Shown piece by piece: positions 1 to 5,712 of a DNA stretch of 16,684 nucleotides. Where the stretch lies: the NCBI RefSeq assembly GCF_947253395.1, contig NZ_CAMXYY010000030.1:1-16684 (forward strand). Reading direction: 5' to 3'. The stretch is from an uncultured Olegusella sp. Lineage in GTDB: Bacteria > Actinomycetota > Coriobacteriia > Coriobacteriales > Atopobiaceae. Position numbers and translations under genes: made by a program. The notes under the pieces are model-generated. The model worked only from the letters and a program-made list of their open reading frames with translations, did not search any database and had not been told where the DNA came from. The first letter of the stretch is position 1. Each line of letters begins with the position of its first letter.

Positions 1-18
1 TATTTGGGGCGCACCCCC

Positions 19-71
19 GTTTTATGCTTGCCGACTTCGAAACTCGAACCATCTTCTGAGGAGGCCCCATC
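19..71. repeat. 53-bp dispersed direct repeat, copy 1
   Basis: This 53-bp segment recurs at 122-174 with one mismatch (c32 against t135), a spacing of 103 bp. The bases on either side of the two copies differ, so this is a discrete repeat unit and not a long tandem array. The segment 45-54 of this copy pairs perfectly with 81-90 (10-bp arms, 26-nt loop), so copy 1 could fold as a hairpin. No open reading frame or tRNA cloverleaf fits. I do not recognise the family; it may be an intergenic REP-like element. Confidence 0.8.
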
Positions 72-121
72 GTTTTACACAGATGGTTCGTCTCTCGAGC
101 CAGCGGAAAATGTGACCTGCG

Positions 122-174
122 GTTTTATGCTTGCTGACTTCGAAACTCGAACCATCTTCTGAGGAGGCCCCATC
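122..174. repeat. 53-bp dispersed direct repeat, copy 2
   Basis: Second copy of the unit at 19-71, identical except for one base. It lacks the pairing partner found downstream of copy 1, so the hairpin is not conserved between copies. It lies just before the 50-bp tandem duplication at 181-280. Confidence 0.8.
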
Positions 175-180
175 ACTTCG

Positions 181-280
181 CTACGAAAGCTAAATCCGTA
201 AAAAACAATTTATTAAGCTAAGCGTAAGAACTACGAAAGCTACATCCATAAAATACAATTTATTAAGCTAAGCGTCAGAA
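181..280. repeat. Two tandem 50-bp repeats upstream of the YbjQ-family gene
   Basis: Positions 181-230 and 231-280 are head-to-tail copies of the same 50-bp unit, differing at only four positions (13, 18, 24 and 46 of the unit). The second copy ends in the purine-rich segment that, with the following bases, forms the ribosome binding site (agaaggga) of the gene starting at 291. The AT-rich core makes a duplicated promoter or regulator site possible, but I cannot identify a convincing -35/-10 pair. Confidence 0.85.
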
Positions 281-290
281 GGGAACTGCC

Positions 291-611
291 ATGATTATCA
301 CCACAACGCCCAGCATTGAAGGACACCCTATCAAGGAGTATAAAGGTCTTGTTTTTGGGGAGGTCATTGCAGGCATCAATTTTGCACGCGATTTTGCTGC
401 AGGCATCCGCAATCTTATTGGAGGCCGCGTTGCAGGTTATGAAGAAGAACTCATTGAAGCACGTGAAACCGCTCTTGCCGAGCTGAGCGAGCGCGCCCTT
501 GCAATGGGTGCCACTGCTGTTGTTGGCGTGCGCTATGACTATGAAGCTCTCGGTGAGGGCGGCACTATGCTCATGGTAACCGTCTCGGGTACAGCAGTAG
601 TAACCGAATAG
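291..611 (+). CDS. ybjQ: UPF0145 / YbjQ-family small protein
   Basis: A 106-residue protein matching the YbjQ (UPF0145, DUF74) family in length and layout. It opens with MIITTTPSIEG, followed by a segment with GLVFGEVIAGINF, a conserved GG around the RNLIGGRV stretch (residues 41-48), a helical region rich in Glu and Ala (49-71), and a C-terminal strand pair with MGATAVVGVRYDYE. The family forms homo-oligomeric (pentameric) assemblies and is sometimes called a putative heavy-metal-binding domain; its biochemical role is not established. The start is supported by AGAAGGGA six nt upstream. It is a single-gene unit convergent with glpK. Family assignment is secure, function is not. Confidence 0.9.
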   Translation: MIITTTPSIEGHPIKEYKGLVFGEVIAGINFARDFAAGIRNLIGGRVAGYEEELIEARETALAELSERALAMGATAVVGVRYDYEALGEGGTMLMVTVSGTAVVTE

Positions 612-660
612 CTTTAGTTGTGTGCCGCGGCGCTTTGATGTGGCAAGCATGCGAAGCAAC

Positions 661-687
661 GAGGCCGAGTTTATAACTCAAGGCCTC
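661..687. terminator. Hairpin between convergent ybjQ and glpK (possible bidirectional terminator)
   Basis: Positions 661-671 pair with 675-679 and 682-687 (arms gaggcc-gagtt and aactc-ggcctc, 3-nt loop, two unpaired bases). The right arm reaches the first base of the glpK stop codon. It lies between two converging genes, where a shared terminator is expected. Neither strand has a clear run of U after the stem, so intrinsic termination is uncertain. Confidence 0.4.
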
Positions 688-2186
688 TATGCAGGCTGAA
701 TCCATCCGCGGCTGCGCTCAACTGCACGATGCCAGCCATCGACCAGCCATTGCACGTGTGCTGCATCCATCGCCGGATCAAAGCGATGGCCCAGGCTCCA
801 TCGTTGCTTGATGTCATCAAGACCATCCCACACGCCTGTGGCAAGCCCCGCTAAACAAGCAGCACCCAGTGCCGTTGTCTCAAGGATGCGTGGACGCAGG
901 GCCTGCTTGCCCAAAATATCAGACTGGAACTGCATGAGAAATGCATCACGAGTAGCCCCTCCATCAACACGGAGTGCGGTCAGCGGCGAGCCTGTGTCAG
1001 CCTCCATCGCATGCACTAAGTCAGCAACCTGATACGCAATAGCCTCATCAGCTGCACGAATGATATGGTCGGCGGTTGTACCACGCGTAATGCCAACTAT
1101 TGTGCCGCGCGCATACATATCCCACCATGGCGCCCCAAGACCAGTGAAGGCTGGCACCAAATATACGCCGCCCGTGTCAGGCACGTTTGCAGCACGTTTG
1201 CCTGTATCGGAGCTATGGCGAATAAGGCCAAGGCCATCGCGCAGCCATTGGATCAACGACCCACCCACAAATACCGATCCTTCAAGCGCATAGCTTGTCT
1301 TGCCATCAATCTGGCAGGCAATAGTAGAAAGCAGACCATTTTCGCTGGTTATGACCTTGCCACCTGTATTCATCAACAAAAAACAGCCGGTACCATAGGT
1401 GCATTTTGCATCACCTACATCAAAACAAGCTTGACCAAAGAGCGCCGCCTGCTGGTCGCCAGCCATACCTGCAACGGGAATGCGCTGACCCATAAAATCG
1501 GTGTAACCGTAAATTTCACTGTTGGAACGTACCTCGGGCAGTAGCGCGCGCGGAATATCAAGAGCACGCAAAATTGCATCGTCCCAGTCAAGGCGGTGGA
1601 TGTCATAAAGCATCGTACGGCTTGCATTACTCACATCGCTTACGTGTACCGAGCCGCCCGTAAGTTTCCACACGAGCCAAGAATCAATAGTGCCAAAGGC
1701 AAGCTCACCACGCTCGGCGCGCGCCTGAGCACCAGAAACATGGTCTAAAATCCAGCGGATTTTGGTTGCAGAAAAATAGGCGTCAGGAAGCAGACCTGTT
1801 GTGGCACGAATATGCTCTTTCATGCCTGGTTGGCGCACTAATTCATCAACAATCCCCGCCGTGCGACGACACTGCCAGACAATAGCGTCATAGATGGGTT
1901 CTCCAGTCGCGCGATCCCAAATAACGGTTGTCTCACGCTGATTGGTGATACCAACTGCAGCAATACAGGAGGGGTCAATACCCGACACCGCAACGGCTTC
2001 GTTCATCGTGCCAATCTGACTTGCCCAGATTTCACGTGGGTCATGCTCAACCCAGCCTTCTTCAGGAAAAAACTGCGTGAACTCACGCTGCGCCATACCA
2101 ACTACCTGCTGGTTTTGGTCAAAAACAATACTCCTACTAGAGGTTGTTCCCTGATCAAGAGCAATAACGTAGCGCAAATCAGACAT
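687..2186 (-). CDS. glpK: Glycerol kinase
   Basis: A full-length FGGY-family carbohydrate kinase of 499 residues, the usual size of GlpK. It phosphorylates glycerol to sn-glycerol 3-phosphate with ATP in the cytoplasm. Visible motifs are the N-terminal phosphate loop DQGTTSSR (11-18), the glycerol-contacting region NQRETT (82-87), YFSATKIRWIL (138-148), the catalytic Asp244 in GDQQAALFGQ (243-252), the FGGY signature around GSVFVGGSLIQWL (303-315) and the ATP-binding segment DGGATRDAFLMQFQSDI (408-424). The start has GAGGGG eight nt upstream. Its product feeds the GlpA/GlpB-like operon at 9667-12796, from which it is separated by the pilus operon and a LuxR gene. It has its own promoter-like region (2221-2258). 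Confidence 0.97.
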   Translation of the reverse strand: MSDLRYVIALDQGTTSSRSIVFDQNQQVVGMAQREFTQFFPEEGWVEHDPREIWASQIGTMNEAVAVSGIDPSCIAAVGITNQRETTVIWDRATGEPIYDAIVWQCRRTAGIVDELVRQPGMKEHIRATTGLLPDAYFSATKIRWILDHVSGAQARAERGELAFGTIDSWLVWKLTGGSVHVSDVSNASRTMLYDIHRLDWDDAILRALDIPRALLPEVRSNSEIYGYTDFMGQRIPVAGMAGDQQAALFGQACFDVGDAKCTYGTGCFLLMNTGGKVITSENGLLSTIACQIDGKTSYALEGSVFVGGSLIQWLRDGLGLIRHSSDTGKRAANVPDTGGVYLVPAFTGLGAPWWDMYARGTIVGITRGTTADHIIRAADEAIAYQVADLVHAMEADTGSPLTALRVDGGATRDAFLMQFQSDILGKQALRPRILETTALGAACLAGLATGVWDGLDDIKQRWSLGHRFDPAMDAAHVQWLVDGWHRAVERSRGWIQPA

Positions 2187-2220
2187 GACAGTCCCCTCGT
2201 GATAGGTGCGTAGTCAAATA

Positions 2221-2258
2221 TGTATGGCGTATTTCCATTATAGAAAATACGCCATACA
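2221..2258 (-). promoter_or_regulatory. Perfect 14-bp-arm palindrome framing a consensus -10 box upstream of glpK
   Basis: Positions 2221-2234 and 2245-2258 are exact reverse complements, separated by 10 bases. On the minus strand the central part reads TATAAT (2242-2237), a perfect -10 hexamer about 50 nt upstream of the glpK ATG. The arrangement is that expected of an operator occupied by a dimeric repressor over the promoter. No good -35 box is visible at 17 bp, which fits a regulated promoter. A transcription terminator for the pilus operon is less likely because no U run follows the stem. Confidence 0.6.
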
Positions 2259-2328
2259 CTCGATCGTAGCTCCCATGCGAACGGTAGAGCCTAACTACTG
2301 TAAGCTAAATTTTTGAGTATAAAAAACT

Positions 2329-3051
2329 CTATTTTTGATCACGTCTGCGACGACGGTCTACAACACCAATTACGATGAGCACCACGCCAACAGCGCAAAT
2401 TGTAGCACTCATTTGAATAAGCCCCCATACAGCATCGCCTGTCTGAGGTAGCTTTATGCCAAAGATGCTAAGGCGTTTACTAGGTTTTTTAGGCTGCTCT
2501 ACGCCTTCGTAGGAATGGGTATAGACAATACTTTCGGGTTTCTCCCCTTTTTCGTCTTTAATCTCGACCCAGCCTACTCGTAGGCCTGCATCTCCATCAT
2601 TTTCGATAGCAACACGAATACGATATACACCATTATCGACACTCAAAATGCCCTTGCCCTCAAAAGGCTCAGTTGTACAACGCATCTGGTAGCTATATAC
2701 CCCTGTCTTTGGAAAGATTAGGATGTCAGAGCCAGTCTGTGTGTCATCTACTGTCAAGGTAAATGTTTTGCTTTGATTGCCAGACAGTTCAAAGACGCAA
2801 GAGGAGCCTGGACAATTGATAGGTAACGGCGCATTCTCCTCCGCAATCAACTCATAGCTGAAAGCTAGGTCCAAATCTTTAGGCACGTTTCCTTTTGTCG
2901 TAACACTTTGACGTATTGTTAACGCCTCAATTGAACCATCGGCATATGCCTTTGTCGCGGGGGAAAATATCGCCAACATCGTCAGGCATAGGACAAATAG
3001 CTGCATAGTAAAAACAGAGCTTAACGTTTTTTTCTTTACTCTGATTTTCAT
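2329..3051 (-). CDS. FctB-like minor pilin / pilus anchor with LPQTG sorting signal
   Basis: A 240-residue secreted, wall-anchored protein. It has a basic N-terminus and hydrophobic signal segment (16-31) with probable cleavage after AYA (35-37), a beta-rich body with the pattern FSYELIAEENAPLP (64-77) typical of streptococcal-type pilin repeats, and a C-terminal sorting signal: LPQTG (201-205), hydrophobic segment (about 208-231) and RRRRR tail (233-237). Cys80, Cys85 and Cys125 could form a disulfide outside the cell. It is the last gene of the pilus operon and overlaps the sortase stop codon by 4 nt. By analogy with FctB of FCT pili, it probably attaches the base of the fibre to peptidoglycan through a housekeeping sortase, which is not in this window. 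The anchoring role is inferred from position and motif. Confidence 0.85.
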   Translation of the reverse strand: MKIRVKKKTLSSVFTMQLFVLCLTMLAIFSPATKAYADGSIEALTIRQSVTTKGNVPKDLDLAFSYELIAEENAPLPINCPGSSCVFELSGNQSKTFTLTVDDTQTGSDILIFPKTGVYSYQMRCTTEPFEGKGILSVDNGVYRIRVAIENDGDAGLRVGWVEIKDEKGEKPESIVYTHSYEGVEQPKKPSKRLSIFGIKLPQTGDAVWGLIQMSATICAVGVVLIVIGVVDRRRRRDQK

Positions 3052-3983
3052 GACAGTTCATCCTCTCTTGTCTGACGGATCTTTTTGTCTCGCTTACGTG
3101 TGGGAGCGCCTACGACCCACGCAAGTAGCAGAAATACCAAAAGTCCCAAGCCAATTTTTGCCCAGAGGGCAAGTCCTTTACCAACTGTTCCGCTCAAACT
3201 ACGCTCTACGCTTTTTTCGATGTAAGAATTATCAAACGTTCTGTCCACAATCTTTGCGATAACAACATGACGATCATTAGTACCCGATCCGCAGGTAGAC
3301 AACACAAGTATGTGATCATCACTACTTAGCGCTCCCTCAGTCCAGTATTTGGCTGCTTTCTTGAGATAGGCAAGAAACTCTTCTGTAGCTGGAGAAACTC
3401 CTACCGTAGTGCTATAAACCACCTTGTCGTAAGCATCCACAAGCAAATAGGCGCATACTTCTACACCATGATTTTTGCCGCCAAAATAGATGTTTCCAAA
3501 GCGATATTTGTTAAAGTATGTAGCGCCTCCATACTTATCTAGGTCCCCAAACATAAGAGAGTTTTCCATGTGGTGCCCAAAGATAATTGTGCTTGGTGCA
3601 GAGAAATCCCGTTTACAGCGAAAGTCCAAGAAAAGGGAGCCTGATAGGGCAAACTTTCCCATAGGATTGACATTAAGATACTCGCTATTGTTTGTACCTT
3701 GAACAAGAGGATAATCAATGCCTGTCCCATATAAGGTCAACCACCCCAACACATCCGGATTTGCGGTAACCAACTCATCAAAACTTGGATCATCGTTTGT
3801 TTTGGGACGATATGACTCGTATTGCTCGCTATCTGCCTGTGTTACCACTCGGTTGTTGTCTAGTACTGCATATGCTGTAAAACAAAGTACCAGCATCAAA
3901 ACAGAGAGTACTACCCCATCGACCAACCAACTTGTAAGTCGAATGACACCGCGCGCCAGCCGACGGGGTAGCTGTTGATTCAT
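3048..3983 (-). CDS. Class B-type pilus sortase
   Basis: A 311-residue membrane transpeptidase that should polymerise the pilins of this operon. It has a basic N-terminus and one membrane segment (about 19-40), an extracellular sortase domain (about 68-250) and a second hydrophobic segment (about 273-292) followed by a very basic tail. Catalytic residues are visible: His137 in IIFGHHM, Cys231 in LSTCGSG and Arg238 in NDRHVVIAK. The DVLGWLTLYGTGIDYPLVQ segment (77-95) and the TLxTC-like box resemble class B sortases, the class that polymerises FctA in group A streptococcus. The C-terminal membrane segment is more typical of class C pilus sortases. The ATG follows directly after the pilin stop, with no gap, so translation is probably coupled. 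Confidence 0.92.
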   Translation of the reverse strand: MNQQLPRRLARGVIRLTSWLVDGVVLSVLMLVLCFTAYAVLDNNRVVTQADSEQYESYRPKTNDDPSFDELVTANPDVLGWLTLYGTGIDYPLVQGTNNSEYLNVNPMGKFALSGSLFLDFRCKRDFSAPSTIIFGHHMENSLMFGDLDKYGGATYFNKYRFGNIYFGGKNHGVEVCAYLLVDAYDKVVYSTTVGVSPATEEFLAYLKKAAKYWTEGALSSDDHILVLSTCGSGTNDRHVVIAKIVDRTFDNSYIEKSVERSLSGTVGKGLALWAKIGLGLLVFLLLAWVVGAPTRKRDKKIRQTREDELS

Positions 3984-5084
3984 TTACTGCTCAAGCTTCC
4001 TCTTTGCAGCACCGTAGAGCACTACGCCAGCAATTGCCATGCCGCCCATCAAAATGAAGGGAAGATTGTTGAGCACAAGACCAGTAGGAGTCACGTCGTT
4101 GTATGTATTGGTCATCGAACCTTTATTTTCATTTTCACCAATAAGCAAATTAGCTTGTTCTGTAGAATTCTGACCATTCGCAACCGCGCTATATGACTGG
4201 TTATAACCATCTACTGCAGTTTCAGAAATAGTGTAGGTGGTGCCCTCAAGTATGCCCTGGAAGGTCACATCAGAAGCATCGTGTGCCTTAAAGGTAAAGG
4301 TACGCGTGGTACCACTTGCTGCCTGGGGGGTCACCTCGGCACCATTGGCAACTGCTGTGGTAATGTCATTGAGTACGGTAGCAGCATCTTTCCCGTTAGG
4401 CAGAACATCAGGTGCGGTAAATGTGATGGTGAAGTCAAACATCTTGGTCTTATCGCCCTGATTGCCTTCAACCTTCTTATCAATTTTTAGGTCTACATTC
4501 TTAGCAGTATCATCATCGGTCTTCTTGGTGTATTTATTCACAAAAGGAATTGCGCCACCACTTTCCTTATTGTCATTCGTTACGCTTGTTGCTTCACCTT
4601 TCACGACCACTACAGACTCATATGTTAGGCCATTGTTACCATTGCCTATTGAAACAATGAGCGTATATACCTGAGAGTCATAATCAACCGTGCCTATACC
4701 GTTATAAGTATTTGGCGTCTCTTTAATCGTCCAAGCATATATACCTGCATGAGGAAAGGCAGCTTCGCCAGTCATGCCATTTTTACTAAAAACAATACTG
4801 GTAGAGCCATTATTATTTTCGGTATTTGTAGCGTTAGTAAGTGTGATGTCATTAATGGTGACATCGGGACCATCCATATATGTCTGTTCATTACCGTTGC
4901 CAGTACTCAATGCAACTGGCGTAGCTTCAAACTTAAATGTGGCGGTTACTGTGGTGCCAGGATTAGAATTAAGTGTTTTTTCGACATTAGGAATAGCAGT
5001 AACTGCATGAGCGCTCACAGGGGTAAGCGACAAAGCAAGTAAGGCAGCAAGCGCGATACCTACAATCTTTCTCTGTTTCTTCAT
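3984..5084 (-). CDS. Major pilin, two-domain FctA/Spy0128-like, VTPTG sorting signal
   Basis: The backbone pilin of the operon. I choose the second ATG (5084; 366 residues) over the ATG at 5099 because AAAGGA lies just upstream of it; residue numbers here count from 5099. It has a signal peptide ending near SAHA (29-32) and two immunoglobulin-like pilin domains. Domain 1 has Lys41 (NVEKTL), Glu127 (WTIKETP) and Asn188 (PFVNKY). Domain 2 has Lys208 (KIDKKVEG), Glu293 (YTISETAVDGY) and Asn331 (MTNTY). Each triad fits an autocatalytic Lys-Asn isopeptide bond. The C-terminus has VTPTG (336-340), a hydrophobic stretch and KRK tail. The xPTG motif matches the substrate of class B pilus sortases such as that encoded next. 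The isopeptide bonds are predicted from motifs only. Confidence 0.93.
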   Translation of the reverse strand: MKKQRKIVGIALAALLALSLTPVSAHAVTAIPNVEKTLNSNPGTTVTATFKFEATPVALSTGNGNEQTYMDGPDVTINDITLTNATNTENNNGSTSIVFSKNGMTGEAAFPHAGIYAWTIKETPNTYNGIGTVDYDSQVYTLIVSIGNGNNGLTYESVVVVKGEATSVTNDNKESGGAIPFVNKYTKKTDDDTAKNVDLKIDKKVEGNQGDKTKMFDFTITFTAPDVLPNGKDAATVLNDITTAVANGAEVTPQAASGTTRTFTFKAHDASDVTFQGILEGTTYTISETAVDGYNQSYSAVANGQNSTEQANLLIGENENKGSMTNTYNDVTPTGLVLNNLPFILMGGMAIAGVVLYGAAKRKLEQ

Positions 5085-5102
5085 TTTTTTCCTTTCCATA
5101 TA

Positions 5103-5116
5103 GCGCGATATCGCGC
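5103..5116. promoter_or_regulatory. GC-only palindrome in the leader of the major pilin gene
   Basis: A perfect 14-bp palindrome (gcgcgatatcgcgc) lies in the 58-nt gap between the signal peptidase stop and the pilin start. In RNA it would form a 5-bp all-GC stem with an AUAU loop, about 20 nt ahead of the pilin start codon. It is the only sizeable gap inside the operon, at the point where expression of the most abundant subunit should rise. It could stabilise a processed pilin transcript or bind a protein; both ideas are inference. Confidence 0.5.
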
Positions 5117-5142
5117 GTCCTACCCATCTATGTAAGCGGTCC

Positions 5143-5712
5143 TCAAAAATTTCTTCTTCGAATGACCGTCATTACCTCGCCTTCAGTACCCGAGTCAATC
5201 TCGACCAGACCGTATAGCCTGCTATCTTTTGACTCAGGACGATTGTCACCCATCAAAAAGACCTGTCCTTTATCTACCGTCACTGGGTAGCTAATACCTT
5301 TTGAAAATGGCAAGGTTTCGAAGTAGATCCTTTTTTCACTCTGACGATAGCCGTTAATCACCAAGCCATCTTCCGAAAAATCCACCACATCACCCGCTAC
5401 CGCAATAACCCGTCGCAGCTCTGTTTGCTGCCCATCATGTACCACCACTACATCTCCTGCTCTATAGTCTTTCTGCAGGCGATAAAACACAACTAAATCG
5501 CCTTCACGTAGTGCTGGAGCCATACTTTCATCAGGAGCCTGCACGATACCAAAGAAAAATAGAAGCACCATGGCAACAAAACCCACAACAAATGCCAACT
5601 TAAGAGCCAGTAAAATCAATTCAACAACTAAAGATGGATTACTTTTTTCTTGTTTAACCATATCTGTGATGAGCTGACTAGTGGGGTCATGAGCTGCAAT
5701 ACGCTGGGGCAT
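5143..5712 (-). CDS. Pilus-associated signal peptidase I (SipA-like) with Arg at the Lys position
   Basis: A single-pass membrane S26-family protein of 189 residues from the ATG at 5712; numbers below include the in-frame GTG at 5715. The ATG is preferred because it overlaps the adhesin stop codon by one base (TGATG) and has GGGAGGAG in front. It has a membrane segment (about 30-58), the nucleophile box PDESMAPALREGD with Ser64, the box LRRVIAVAGD (100-109) and the conserved GDNRPESKDSR (156-166). In typical bacterial enzymes the third box reads KRxxGxPGD with Lys as general base; here that position is Arg101. SipA/LepA in streptococcal FCT islands lacks canonical catalytic residues and acts in pilus assembly, so this protein may also be a non-standard or assembly-only member. 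A working peptidase for the pilin precursors cannot be excluded. Confidence 0.85.
   Translation of the reverse strand: MPQRIAAHDPTSQLITDMVKQEKSNPSLVVELILLALKLAFVVGFVAMVLLFFFGIVQAPDESMAPALREGDLVVFYRLQKDYRAGDVVVVHDGQQTELRRVIAVAGDVVDFSEDGLVINGYRQSEKRIYFETLPFSKGISYPVTVDKGQVFLMGDNRPESKDSRLYGLVEIDSGTEGEVMTVIRRRNF

Noticed and set aside
1..18. Second IS3-type terminal repeat (ttggggcgca resembles the inverted IS end ttggggtgca)
   Set aside because: The match is about ten bases at the very contig start, with no transposase sequence; too short to support.
19..90. tRNA or tmRNA 3' end, suggested by ggttcga-like strings
   Set aside because: No acceptor stem, anticodon arm or CCA context could be built on either strand.
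19..280. CRISPR array
   Set aside because: There are only two copies of each repeat. The 50-bp units are directly abutting with no spacers, and no cas genes are present.
240..659. 139-codon minus-strand frame opposite the YbjQ gene
   Set aside because: It is antisense to a well-supported family member with a good ribosome binding site and shows no domain pattern of its own.
1065..1544. 159-codon plus-strand frame inside glpK
   Set aside because: Antisense shadow of a full-length glycerol kinase; no recognisable motif or start signal.
2300..2335. Terminator after the pilus operon
   Set aside because: Only a 4-bp gagt/actc core in AT-rich sequence without GC stem or clear U run.
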